Assembly: GCF_900115285.1 (NCBI RefSeq)
Contig: NZ_FOYW01000001.1
Coordinates: 2,019,272-2,083,271 of the forward strand
Length of the DNA stretch: 64,000 bases
Reading direction: 5' to 3'
Source of the DNA: Marinobacter daqiaonensis
GTDB taxonomy: Bacteria; Pseudomonadota; Gammaproteobacteria; Pseudomonadales; Oleiphilaceae
In this document: positions 28,396 to 36,750 of the stretch, in pieces
How positions within the stretch are numbered: position 1 is the first letter of the stretch
How the letters are laid out: every line of letters begins with the position of its first letter
Program-made: the position numbers and the translations under genes
The notes under the pieces: generated by a model
Seen by the model: only the letters and a program-made list of their open reading frames with translations
Told to the model about the DNA's origin: nothing
The model's database searches: none

Positions 28396-28944
28396 ATGCG
28401 ATGGCTCAGAATCATTGACAGCGGGCTGGGACGCGTAGCTTATTTTTGCGGCTGGATTGCCAGCGTGGCGTTCATCCTGCTGACACTGAATGTGTTCTAC
28501 GACGTGGTAGCCCGTTACGCCTTTAACAGTGTCTCCATCGGCATGCAGGAAATGGAATGGCACCTGTATTCCGTGGTTTTCCTGATGGGCATTCCCTATG
28601 CCCTGCGAACCGACGGCCACGTCCGGGTAGATGTTTTCTACACGCGCTGGAGCGAGACCTTCAAGGCCTGGGTCAATCTGATTGGCGCATTGTTGCTGGT
28701 CATTCCCCTCGCCGGCTTCATCGCCTGGCTGGGCATCGATTTTGCCTACGAATCCTACAAACTGGGAGAGGGCAGCGGTGACCCGGGCGGCCTGCCCCAT
28801 CGCTGGATCATCAAGAGCCTGATTTCCTTCTCGTCCTTCTTTACCGCGGTCGCCGGTATTGGCATGGTCACCTACGCCATCCGGGTCCTCAAGCGGGATG
28901 CCCACTACGAAGATAGCTCACACAGCGGCGGAGGCCTCGCATGA
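28396..28944 (+). CDS. dctQ: TRAP transporter small permease subunit (DctQ family)
   Basis: This is an inner-membrane subunit of 182 residues with four hydrophobic segments (about residues 18-40, 56-76, 95-117 and 141-161). The DctQ pattern is visible in VFYDVVARYAFN and LMGIPYALRTDGHVRVD. I chose the ATG at 28396, which follows GAGGA at 6-7 bases, over a TTG two codons upstream. Its stop overlaps the dctM start as ATGA. Together with dctP and dctM it forms a complete transporter. Confidence 0.92.
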   Translation: MRWLRIIDSGLGRVAYFCGWIASVAFILLTLNVFYDVVARYAFNSVSIGMQEMEWHLYSVVFLMGIPYALRTDGHVRVDVFYTRWSETFKAWVNLIGALLLVIPLAGFIAWLGIDFAYESYKLGEGSGDPGGLPHRWIIKSLISFSSFFTAVAGIGMVTYAIRVLKRDAHYEDSSHSGGGLA

Positions 28945-30242
28945 TCGGCATTATTATGTTCGGGGTTTGCCTCCTGATGCTTTTGTGGGGCTTCCCCGTC
29001 GCTTTCACCTTTGGTGGTGTCGCCCTGATCTTCGGCCTGATCGCCGAAGGGCCGCAACTGTTCGCCTTCATGCCCTACCGCATCATGAGCATCATGCAGA
29101 ACACCACGCTGATGGCGGTACCGCTGTTTATTTTCATGGGTCTGGTGTTGCAACGCACCAGGCTGGCGGAGCAGTTGCTGGAATCCATGGGCAAGCTGTT
29201 TGGCGGGGTTCGCGGTGGCCTGGCCATATCCACCGTTCTGGTGGGCGCGCTGCTGGCGGCCTCAACTGGCGTCGTAGGTGCCAGCGTCGTTGCCATGGGA
29301 CTGATCTCCCTGCCGGTGATGATGGCCCACGGTTACAAAACGGAACTTGCTACCGGTACCATCTGTGCTTCAGGCACTCTGGGACAGATTATCCCCCCTT
29401 CCATCATCCTGATCATTCTGGGTGATGTCATGGGCCTGCCGGTGGGCGACCTGTTCAAGGCTGCAGTGGTACCGGGACTCATCCTGATCGGGCTTTACAT
29501 CGCCTACATCCTGATTATGGCCTTTATCAAGCCCGAGATCGCTCCGGCTATGGAGCGCGACAGCAACGAATCCCGCAGCCAGGAAGTCGTCCGGGCCCTG
29601 CTGGCGGTCATTCCGCCACTGGCCCTGATCATCGTGGTGCTCGGTTCGATATTCACCGGCATCGCCACGCCCACCGAGTCCTCGGCCCTCGGCGGTGTGG
29701 GGGCAGTGGTGCTGGCGCTACTCTATCGTCAGTTCTCCTGGCAGGTTATCTGGGACTCCGCCCGGGATACCGTTAAAGTCACGGCCATGGTATTCGCGAT
29801 CCTGGTGGGGGCGACCGCTTTCTCCATGGTCTTCAGCTATACCGGCGGAGAGTATCTGCTGGAAGAGTGGATGCTGGCCCTGCCCGGCGAGAAGTGGGGC
29901 TTCCTGATCCTGTCGATGCTGGTCATCCTGGTCCTGGGTTTCTTCATCGACTTCGTGGAAATCTCCTTCATCGTGGTGCCCATTCTGGCCCCTATCGCGG
30001 AACTCCTTGGCATCAACATGCTCTGGTTCGCGATTCTCATTGCCATGAACCTGCAGACCAGCTTCCTGACGCCACCCTTTGGCTTCAGCCTGTTCTACCT
30101 GAAGGGCGTGGCACCACCAGGGGTTCAGACCACACAGATCTACCGGGGCGTCATGCCATTTATCCTGATCCAGATCGCGGTCGTCATCACTCTGCTGGTC
30201 GTGCCCGAGTGGTTCGGAATGAGTTCGACGTCGGGATTCTGA
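28941..30242 (+). CDS. dctM: TRAP transporter large permease subunit (DctM family)
   Basis: This is the transport channel of the TRAP system: 433 residues with about 12 membrane segments. Conserved DctM stretches include SASTGVVGASVVAMGLISLP-like sequence near residue 110, GTLGQIIPPSIILIILG, and FFIDFVEISFIVVPILAPI. It begins within the dctQ stop and ends just before a strong terminator at 30259-30285, which marks the end of the TRAP operon. Confidence 0.94.
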   Translation: MIGIIMFGVCLLMLLWGFPVAFTFGGVALIFGLIAEGPQLFAFMPYRIMSIMQNTTLMAVPLFIFMGLVLQRTRLAEQLLESMGKLFGGVRGGLAISTVLVGALLAASTGVVGASVVAMGLISLPVMMAHGYKTELATGTICASGTLGQIIPPSIILIILGDVMGLPVGDLFKAAVVPGLILIGLYIAYILIMAFIKPEIAPAMERDSNESRSQEVVRALLAVIPPLALIIVVLGSIFTGIATPTESSALGGVGAVVLALLYRQFSWQVIWDSARDTVKVTAMVFAILVGATAFSMVFSYTGGEYLLEEWMLALPGEKWGFLILSMLVILVLGFFIDFVEISFIVVPILAPIAELLGINMLWFAILIAMNLQTSFLTPPFGFSLFYLKGVAPPGVQTTQIYRGVMPFILIQIAVVITLLVVPEWFGMSSTSGF

Positions 30243-30258
30243 CCCTTCCACTGCGATA

Positions 30259-30285
30259 AAAGGGCCGGCTTCAAGCCGGCCCTTT
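30259..30285. terminator. terminator of the TRAP operon
   Basis: AAAGGGCCGGC pairs with GCCGGCCCTTT around TTCAA (30259-30285), 16 bases after the dctM stop, with the 3' arm ending in TTT. The flanking A and T bases allow activity in both directions. Confidence 0.88.
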
Positions 30286-30462
30286 GCATTTCCGGCACCC
30301 TCTCGTGCCCGCGGAAACCGAGCTCCTTCGCGGCCTTAAAAAAACTGACCCGACAGAAGTGATTGATGTGTTCCGCAGATCGAGAGAAGATACCGCAACC
30401 AGTTTTACAGGATGGGATTCCATCGACCTCCAACACTCAACAATCATAAAAAGGGCCACGCC

Positions 30463-31245
30463 ATGAAACTCAAAGATTCCGTCGCCATTATCACCGGCTC
30501 CTCCTCAGGCATTGGTGCCGCCATCGCCCGCCTGTTCGCCGAGCATGGCTGCCATGTCGTGATCAACTACAGCAATAATGAGGGGGGCGCCCTCGCCGTG
30601 GCCGCCGACTGCGAGAAGCAGGGCGTCGAGACGCTGGTTTTCCGTGCCAATGTGGCAGAGGATGCTGACTGCCGGGCCATGGTGGACGCCGCCCTGGCCA
30701 AATTTGGTCGGGTCGACATTCTGGTCAATAACGCTGGCACCACAAAATTCTGCGACCATGCCAACCTCGACGGGCTGGACAAACAGGACTTCCTGGACCT
30801 TTACGCCGTCAACACAGTAGGCGCCTTCCAGATGACCCGCGCCGCCGAAAAGGCCCTGCGCGCCAATGACTCCGGACATGTCATCAACATGGCATCCATC
30901 GCAGGCCTGGCGGGGATTGGCAGTTCCATTGCCTACGCGGCTTCCAAGGGCGCACTGGTCACCATGACCCGCTCACTGGCTCGGGTCCTCGGACCGGAAG
31001 TGCGGGTCAATGCGGTTTGCCCGGGATTTGTCCAGGGCGAGTGGCTGAAGAAAGGGCTGGGCGAGGAAAAGTACGACGCCCTTCTGGAGAAGACCAAGCG
31101 GGCCGCCCCGCTACACGATACCGCGTCGCCTGAAACCGTTGCAGATGTCTGCCTGGGCCTGATCATCGGTGGCGATCTGACCACCGGCGAGACCATCCTG
31201 ATCGATGGTGGCGCGCACTTGGGCGCCGCCCCCGTACGCCGCTGA
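30463..31245 (+). CDS. short-chain dehydrogenase/reductase (FabG-like)
   Basis: The 260-residue SDR has the cofactor motif TGSSSGIGAAIARLFAEHG, NNAGTT, and the catalytic YAASKGAL. It resembles 3-oxoacyl-ACP reductase-type SDRs, but the substrate is unknown. The ATG at 30463 fits the usual SDR N-terminus (MKLKDSVAIITG). A longer in-frame start at 30412 adds 17 unrelated residues. The ketopantoate-reductase-like gene follows after 32 bases and is probably co-transcribed. The TRAP terminator separates it from the transporter. Confidence 0.88.
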   Translation: MKLKDSVAIITGSSSGIGAAIARLFAEHGCHVVINYSNNEGGALAVAADCEKQGVETLVFRANVAEDADCRAMVDAALAKFGRVDILVNNAGTTKFCDHANLDGLDKQDFLDLYAVNTVGAFQMTRAAEKALRANDSGHVINMASIAGLAGIGSSIAYAASKGALVTMTRSLARVLGPEVRVNAVCPGFVQGEWLKKGLGEEKYDALLEKTKRAAPLHDTASPETVADVCLGLIIGGDLTTGETILIDGGAHLGAAPVRR

Positions 31246-31277
31246 ATCAACGGGCCGAACAGAGGAGTTTTTTCGAT

Positions 31278-32213
31278 ATGAGTAGCAAACCCGATATCCT
31301 GATCGTCGGTGCCGGCGCCATAGGCAGCTTTTACGGTGCCATCCTGAAGAAGGCTGGCTGCAGTGTCAGTACCGTGCTGCGGTCGGAGTACGAGGCAGTC
31401 AAGGCCAACGGCATCAGGATCAACAGCCCCCTCGGCGACCTTTCCTACCGCCCGGACCACGTCTACAAGGATGGCGACAAACCGGAAACCACCCCGGATT
31501 ATCTGATCCTTTGCGTCAAGGTTCTGCCGGGAGTCGACCGCGCCGCCCTGGTCAGGCCCTGGATGGGCGAGAACACCCGCCTGGTGCTGATCGAAAACGG
31601 GCTGGACATCGAGCGGGAACTGGCTGACGCCTACCCCGACAACCCCATCATCAGCTGCCTGGCATTTATCGCCGCCAGCCGCACGGAACCGGGCGTGGTG
31701 GAACACAAGGCCTACGGCAAGCTGGTCATGGGGCGCTACCCGAAAGGCATCGACGACGATTGTCGTGAACTGTCCCAGCTGTTCATGGACGGTGGCATCA
31801 ACATTGACCTGACCGAAGAGGTGGTGGGCGAGCGCTGGCGCAAGTGCCTGTGGAACACACCCTTCAACCCACTGTCGGTGATTGCCAACGGTGCCGATAC
31901 CAAGACCATCCTGGAAACCGAGGGTGGCGAGGAACTCATCCGGGCCATGATCCGCGAGGTCATGGACGTGGCCGCTGCGGAGGGCTATCCCATGGATGAG
32001 AAGCTGATCGACCAGAACATCGAGGGTACCCGCAAGATGCCACCCTACAAGAACAGCATGGCACTGGATTACCTGAATGGCCGGCCCATCGAGCGGGAGG
32101 CTGTGCTTGGCAACGTGGTGGCCATTGCCCAGCGCCATGGTCTTCCGGTGCCTCACCTGAACACGGTTCTGGTGACCCTGAAAATGCGGGCCAACCTGGA
32201 AGACCGGAACTGA
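31278..32213 (+). CDS. 2-dehydropantoate 2-reductase family protein (PanE/ApbA-like)
   Basis: The 311-residue protein has an N-terminal Rossmann domain with ILIVGAGAIGSFYGAILKKAG, the mid-domain NGLDIE segment and the C-terminal helical domain containing WRKCLWNTPFNPLS. Ketopantoate reductases make pantoate for CoA synthesis with NADPH. Many genomes carry several homologues with unknown substrates, and placement after an SDR rather than pan genes suggests a catabolic role. It ends at a clear terminator (32251-32279). Confidence 0.86.
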   Translation: MSSKPDILIVGAGAIGSFYGAILKKAGCSVSTVLRSEYEAVKANGIRINSPLGDLSYRPDHVYKDGDKPETTPDYLILCVKVLPGVDRAALVRPWMGENTRLVLIENGLDIERELADAYPDNPIISCLAFIAASRTEPGVVEHKAYGKLVMGRYPKGIDDDCRELSQLFMDGGINIDLTEEVVGERWRKCLWNTPFNPLSVIANGADTKTILETEGGEELIRAMIREVMDVAAAEGYPMDEKLIDQNIEGTRKMPPYKNSMALDYLNGRPIEREAVLGNVVAIAQRHGLPVPHLNTVLVTLKMRANLEDRN

Positions 32214-32250
32214 CTGTCAGTTTCTTTTACACATCCTGACTGACCAGAGA

Positions 32251-32279
32251 GGAGAGCGCGATGCTCTCCTTTTCTTTTG
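32251..32279 (+). terminator. Rho-independent terminator after the PanE-like gene
   Basis: GGAGAGC (32251-32257) pairs with GCTCTCC (32263-32269) around GCGAT and is followed by a T-rich run (32270-32279). It ends the plus-strand unit and lies against the end of the convergent SDR gene. Confidence 0.9.
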
Positions 32280-32288
32280 CTGTGTCGT

Positions 32289-33092
32289 CTAACCGGATTT
32301 CTCATTGAACATGGAAATCCGGCCACCATCCACCACCAGGTCGTGGCTGTTGATAAAAGAACCCTCATCGCTGGCCAGGAACACCGCCGCATTGGCAATA
32401 TCCAGCGCCAGCCCTGCCCTTGGCAGGGGCGTGGCCCTGGCCAGATTTTTCTCCAGTTTTTCCATCTTGGCCTGGTTCTCCTCGTCGCTGAGGTGATTTG
32501 CCCGGGCGGATCCGCCCCAGAAGATGGGCGTCGCCACCGCTCCCGGAGAAATGGCGTTTACCCGGATTCCATCCGCCCCCAGCTCCACACCCGCGAGCCG
32601 GGTCAGATGGCTGACCGCTGCCTTGGCCCCGGAATAGAGATAGCCGCCCTGGCCCAGCCGGTGGGCGGCGATGCTGGAGTTATTGATGATGCAGCCGCTG
32701 CCCTGCTCCCGCATGATCCGGGCAGCATGCTTGATACCGAACACCACGCTGCCCGTAAGCAGCCGCATGACCTGGGCGAATTCTTCCTCGGTCACCGAGT
32801 CAAGGGTGGTGCGGTCGCCGGCGCCGGCATTGTTGAACAGGCAGTCCAGCCGACCGAACTTCGCCTTTGCGGTGTCGACCAGCGCGGCAATGTCCGCCTC
32901 CTGCATCACATCCGCCTTCTGGAACATGGCGTTACCGCCCAGTTCCTTTGCCAGCTTCTCACCCTTCTCCACGGTACGACCCGCAAGGATAACCGTGGCG
33001 CCCTCCTCCGCGAACCGTCGTGCGGTGGCTTCGCCGATACCACTGGTGGCGCCGGTGATGATGGCAACTTTGCCTTCGAGTCTTTGTGTCAT
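32289..33092 (-). CDS. short-chain dehydrogenase/reductase
   Basis: This is a 267-residue classical SDR with the cofactor motif TGATSGIGEATARRFAEEGA, NNAGAGD, and a YSGAKAAV catalytic segment. The segment around residues 185-200 is longer than in most. The substrate is unknown. The ATG lies at 33092. A 6-bp inverted repeat GTTGTT-N7-AACAAC at 33106-33124 sits directly upstream and could be a regulator site. It is transcribed away from the PEP-CTERM gene. Confidence 0.87.
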   Translation of the reverse strand: MTQRLEGKVAIITGATSGIGEATARRFAEEGATVILAGRTVEKGEKLAKELGGNAMFQKADVMQEADIAALVDTAKAKFGRLDCLFNNAGAGDRTTLDSVTEEEFAQVMRLLTGSVVFGIKHAARIMREQGSGCIINNSSIAAHRLGQGGYLYSGAKAAVSHLTRLAGVELGADGIRVNAISPGAVATPIFWGGSARANHLSDEENQAKMEKLEKNLARATPLPRAGLALDIANAAVFLASDEGSFINSHDLVVDGGRISMFNEKSG

Positions 33093-33124
33093 GGTTGTTC
33101 TCCCGGTTGTTATTGGTGAACAAC

Positions 33125-33326
33125 AGGATAATCTTCTCGACCCCAGGAAGTAACCCGCAGCAGACAGGTGTCAGTTTTTTTAACGAACTCTCCAACCATG
33201 AACTTGATTACCTGGCCTCTGAGATCCGCAGTCGCCGTCGGCATATTTTACACCTCACTCCTTAGCCGCCCAGAAACAGAATCATAACATTATGATATTA
33301 AGTATTTTTTTATGCGTGAGAAATTC
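33125..33326. other. AT-rich divergent gap upstream of the PEP-CTERM gene
   Basis: I see no gene in the gap. It becomes clearly AT-rich at about 33270-33320, including a long T run, which is the position expected for activator binding upstream of the sigma-54-like promoter at 33327-33342. Confidence 0.5.
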
Positions 33327-33342
33327 TGGCCCTGCAATTGCT
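33327..33342 (+). promoter_or_regulatory. candidate sigma-54 (RpoN) promoter for the PEP-CTERM gene
   Basis: The sequence TGGCCC-N5-TTGCT at 33327-33342 matches the -24/-12 consensus TGGCAC-N5-TTGCW except for one base, with exact spacing. It would start a transcript near 33352 with a leader of about 125 nt. Confidence 0.65.
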
Positions 33343-33476
33343 TGCTATAAACTGCAGAATCGCTGACGCGTTACCCGATGGCCCACGCGGATCAGAATCG
33401 GATTCGAGCGGCTACCCGATGTAGTCCAGAAATTATCTTGGCAGGGCAGCACCAACCCTCACAGGAGTGCATCAAT

Positions 33477-34109
33477 ATGACTAAAAGATATTTCGCGCCA
33501 ACTCTTGCTGTGTTCAGCCTTGCGGCCGGACTGGCATTCTCAGGCACAGCCAGTGCGGCGGCCACCTACTGTTCCGACGCGGGTGGACACAGCGTTCTCG
33601 ATACCAGCGATATGACCTGGGCCGGCGCTAACGCTAACGACTGTTATGGCGTCAGCTCTGGTAACCCGGACACAAGCGCCGGTGCCACGCTCACCAACAA
33701 CTGGGGAACATTCGATTTTCTCACCAAGGACGCTCCCGGAGAGATCGCCGGTGTCAGGTTCACGCTTTTTGACGTCAACATCGGCGCTACATCTGGCGAA
33801 TGGAGCCTGATGTGGGAAGAGGTTGGTACGCCGGGCCTTCCCCTAACAATCGATTTTGTCGGTAATCTCAAAGCGGGCGACGGTTACGCTTCCTATCTGT
33901 TTGAAGGCATCACCTTCGGCAGCCCGGGAAGTTCCGGTACCGGAACCTTCGATATAAGCTTTACCAACCAGGGTGGCCAGACACCGGATCTCTCGAACCT
34001 GTCGCTGTTTGCCCGAGTGGCTGAGGTTCCGGTGCCAGAGCCCGGGTCACTGGCCCTTCTCGGTCTGGGCCTGGTCGGTCTGCACTTTGCCCGTCGAAAG
34101 AAGGCTTGA
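33477..34109 (+). CDS. PEP-CTERM sorting-domain exported protein
   Basis: The 210-residue protein has a Sec signal peptide (about 1-27, ending GTASA) and a C-terminal PEP-CTERM anchor: VPEPGSLALLGLGLVG followed by a basic tail (ARRKK). Such tails are recognised by exosortase and mark proteins sent to the outer surface or biofilm matrix. The middle region is rich in Gly, Ser, Thr and Asp, has two cysteines near its start, and shows no other known domain. The ATG at 33477 follows GGAG. A sigma-54-like promoter lies upstream and a terminator follows at 34149. No exosortase gene is in this window. Confidence 0.9.
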   Translation: MTKRYFAPTLAVFSLAAGLAFSGTASAAATYCSDAGGHSVLDTSDMTWAGANANDCYGVSSGNPDTSAGATLTNNWGTFDFLTKDAPGEIAGVRFTLFDVNIGATSGEWSLMWEEVGTPGLPLTIDFVGNLKAGDGYASYLFEGITFGSPGSSGTGTFDISFTNQGGQTPDLSNLSLFARVAEVPVPEPGSLALLGLGLVGLHFARRKKA

Positions 34110-34148
34110 GCAAAGAACCCGTTAGCGCTCTTCGCTTGTGTCCTGAAG

Positions 34149-34180
34149 GAATCCCCGCCCCTGCGGGGATTCTTGCTTTT
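34149..34180 (+). terminator. terminator after the PEP-CTERM gene
   Basis: GAATCCCCGC (34149-34158) pairs perfectly with GCGGGGATTC (34163-34172) around a 4-nt loop, followed by TTGCTTTT. Confidence 0.9.
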
Positions 34181-34245
34181 ATCAGTCTCTGCTTTCACCA
34201 TGAAGCCGTCTTGACGTCCTGACGACCTGCCTCCATGGGGAAGTG

Positions 34246-34704
34246 ATGATTCCAGATGAGCATACCCACAGAAGCCGCCTGAAAACCTTTCTTCTTCTGA
34301 CCACCGGTGCGGTGATAATGGCTGCAGGGGTACTGATGCTGTACCTCTGGTTCGCCATGCTCAGCCCCTATGGCTACGAGCCGCCCGAGACGCTGCTTCC
34401 CATCGACACCGCCCGCGACCATGAACTGTTTGTGTTCGGCACCCTGCGCAGCCCCGTTGTGCGATGGATCGTGATGGGACGAGGCGGGGAGGAGCAGGTG
34501 GCGATTCTGGAAGGCTATGAGAAGGAAGGCCTGGATATCACACCCCGTGCCGGCAGTGAGGTGGAGGGTGACCTGATCACAGTGACGGCAGAAGAACTGG
34601 CGAGGCTGGATCGCTACGAGCGTCTGGGTATTCGTTATGAGAGGGTGAAAATGGCGCTGGCGGATGGCACCAGCGCCTGGGTGTACCGACGACTTACTCG
34701 ATAA
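34246..34704 (+). CDS. membrane-anchored gamma-glutamylcyclotransferase-like (AIG2/GGCT fold) protein
   Basis: The 152-residue product starts with a hydrophobic segment (about 12-38) and continues with a GGCT/AIG2-type domain: LFVFGTLRSPVVRWIVMG, then ARLDRYERLGIRYERVKMAL near the end. GGCT-fold proteins act on gamma-glutamyl amines, but many members have no known substrate. The membrane anchor is unusual. I chose the ATG at 34246; a GTG lies one codon earlier. Its 3' end overlaps the convergent TRAP binding-protein gene by 11 bases. Confidence 0.78.
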   Translation: MIPDEHTHRSRLKTFLLLTTGAVIMAAGVLMLYLWFAMLSPYGYEPPETLLPIDTARDHELFVFGTLRSPVVRWIVMGRGGEEQVAILEGYEKEGLDITPRAGSEVEGDLITVTAEELARLDRYERLGIRYERVKMALADGTSAWVYRRLTR

Positions 34705-35767
34705 CGGAGTTGTTCAGGTACGCACGGTCGGAGATGTTGGTCCAGGGACGGATCTGCTGCAGATAGTCACGCTGGGACTCGATGATCTCCCGGCTCAGAG
34801 GATCCTTTTCTGCCATCTGGCCAAGCAGCTTCTCGGTGGAAGAGCGCAGCGCCTCGATGACCTCATCAGGGAAGGTGCGGAACTTCACGTTGGGGTAGTC
34901 TTCCTTGATGGTGCTCCAGGCTTCGCCGCTCATGTGCATGGTCTGGATGTACATGTCATAGGCAGCGGTTCGCATGGCGACGCGCAGGACTTCCTGGAGG
35001 TCTTCCGGCAGCTTGTTCCAGGTATCCTTGTTCACCAGCCACTGCAGCTCAGCAGACGGCTCCTGCCAGCCGGCGTAGTAGTAATCGGCGATCTGGTGGA
35101 AGCCCATGGGCAGATCCAGTGCGGGGCCGACCCACTCCAGCGCGTCAATGGTTCCGCGCTCCAGCGCGGTGAACAGTTCGCCCGGCGGAATGTTGGTAAC
35201 CGCAACGCCAATGTCCGACATGACCTCACCGGCAAAGCCGGGCGTCCGCATCTTCAGACCCTTCAGGTCTTCCAGGGATTCGATTTCGTCGCGGAACCAG
35301 CCGCCCATCTGGACACCGGTGTTGCCGCCGGGGAACGACAGCATGTTGTGCTCACCGTAGACCTTCTGGGCCAGCTCAAAGCCTTCGTCATAGTAGAACC
35401 AGGCGTACTGCTCCGGCGCCGTCATGCCGAAGGGTACGGTGGTGAAGAACATGCTGTTGGGGATCTTGCCTTTGTAGTAGTAAGAAGCGGTATGGCCCAG
35501 ATCGTACTGGCCCGCCTTCACCATATCGAAGATACCGAAAGGCGCCTTGTGCTTGTTGGAAGAGTCGATACGAATCTTCAGGCGACCTTCCGACATTTTC
35601 TCAACCATGGACTTCAGGCTGCGGTTGGTGTCACCAAGGATCGGATAGTTCGGTCCCCAGGTTTCGGCAAGTGTGAGGGTATAGGTTTCTTCGGCAACGG
35701 CCTGGGCACTGGCAAAGGAGAAGGAGAGCAGTGCGGCCGCGGCCATCAGCTTGGAGCGTAACGTCAT
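34694..35767 (-). CDS. orphan TRAP transporter solute-binding protein (DctP family)
   Basis: The 357-residue periplasmic binding protein has a signal peptide (about 1-25, ending QAVA). It closely matches the DctP at 27136-28221 along its length, sharing for example NKHKAPFG, KAGQYD and the block starting HNMLSFPGGNTG. By eye identity is well above half. No DctQ or DctM gene is adjacent, so it may deliver ligand to the permease at 28396-30242. I chose the ATG at 35767, which has GGAAG upstream and gives a normal signal peptide, over a frame start at 35839. It converges on the GGCT-like gene. Confidence 0.9.
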   Translation of the reverse strand: MTLRSKLMAAAALLSFSFASAQAVAEETYTLTLAETWGPNYPILGDTNRSLKSMVEKMSEGRLKIRIDSSNKHKAPFGIFDMVKAGQYDLGHTASYYYKGKIPNSMFFTTVPFGMTAPEQYAWFYYDEGFELAQKVYGEHNMLSFPGGNTGVQMGGWFRDEIESLEDLKGLKMRTPGFAGEVMSDIGVAVTNIPPGELFTALERGTIDALEWVGPALDLPMGFHQIADYYYAGWQEPSAELQWLVNKDTWNKLPEDLQEVLRVAMRTAAYDMYIQTMHMSGEAWSTIKEDYPNVKFRTFPDEVIEALRSSTEKLLGQMAEKDPLSREIIESQRDYLQQIRPWTNISDRAYLNNSVIE

Positions 35768-35942
35768 GATTTTACTTCCAGCAATGGTTTTATTGTAGGT
35801 TGTTTGCCTGGTGTACGAGTGACATCCGTCAAACGTCACCGGCTACGACAAGACATGATAGCGTTCCCTGAGGCTCTGTGCACCCATCGTATCGCATCGC
35901 CGGCTCACCACCGCGAGACCAGAGCGGCCACAAAGATTACGG

Positions 35943-36155
35943 TCAATTCAGAAGCCACCATACCAGGGTCACGGCAACGGCCCCCAGGACCAGTGCAAGT
36001 GTGATATTGCCAAGCCATGCGGAACCCGAGGCACCCTGGTTGTCCCCACCCCGCATACTGGCAATCGTCGCGCGGGTATGCTCCCCCGCGTAAGTTACGT
36101 CCGCTTCCAGCGTTCCCGGGGCCCAGGCACACTCCTTCCCTTTGTTGTGTCTCAT
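35943..36155 (-). CDS. small single-pass membrane protein, unknown function
   Basis: The 70-residue product has a polar N-terminal half and one C-terminal membrane segment (ITLALVLGAVAVTLVWWLL). The ATG at 36155 follows a GAGGG ribosome site at 9 bases, which supports real translation. The frame stays open upstream to 36290, but those residues look like leader. I do not recognise a family. It is divergent from the DCC-family gene. Confidence 0.6.
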   Translation of the reverse strand: MRHNKGKECAWAPGTLEADVTYAGEHTRATIASMRGGDNQGASGSAWLGNITLALVLGAVAVTLVWWLLN

Positions 36156-36313
36156 AAAGTTCGTCCCTCTGAAGAACGCCCTCATGATACCCGTCCCGCC
36201 CGGCCCGGGATACCGCAGGGCCCAGAAACAGCGCACACTCCCAGTGATCCGACATTCAGCCTGGGCGTACTTTTCACCAATCAGTCTCATCGACTCCTAC
36301 CGGGGGAATATGA

Positions 36314-36694
36314 ATGGACATTCTGTTTCACGATGGGGCATGTTCCCTGTGCTCCAAAGAAATCCGGATTCTCCAGAAATACGAACAGGGCGGTCTGAGC
36401 TTTGCCGATATCCACCGCCAGCCCGATAGCGGAGCATTCGCGCCCGGCAAAGAGGCCATGCTGCGACGGCTCCATCTGGTGGCAGCGGACGGAACCTGGC
36501 ACGTGGGGATTGACGCCACCGTCAGGGCCTGGTCCCACACCCCGTTCGGATGGCTGTTCCGCCCCCTGACCTGGCCACTGATCAGGCCCCTGGCCAGCCG
36601 ACTCTACGCCCGCTGGGCCGACCGCCGGTACCGGCGAAAATACAGCTGTAGCCAATGCAGCCCACCAGAGTCGGCGGTCGAGGGAGGCTTGTAA
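36314..36694 (+). CDS. DCC-family thiol-disulfide oxidoreductase-like protein (DUF393)
   Basis: The 126-residue protein begins with the DCC-family motif DGACSLCSKEI (Cys10 and Cys13 in a CxxC), followed by the family's TWHVGIDA-like strand and a C-terminal Y-rich basic tail. Members are predicted thioredoxin-fold redox proteins of unknown substrate. The ATG at 36314 follows GGGGGAA; an out-of-frame ATG lies four bases earlier. The amidotransferase-like gene follows after 56 bases. Confidence 0.85.
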   Translation: MDILFHDGACSLCSKEIRILQKYEQGGLSFADIHRQPDSGAFAPGKEAMLRRLHLVAADGTWHVGIDATVRAWSHTPFGWLFRPLTWPLIRPLASRLYARWADRRYRRKYSCSQCSPPESAVEGGL

Positions 36695-36750
36695 TCACAG
36701 CCTTCGACCCAAGCTAGTAACACACATCACTCAAGCAGGGAGACGTCGAC

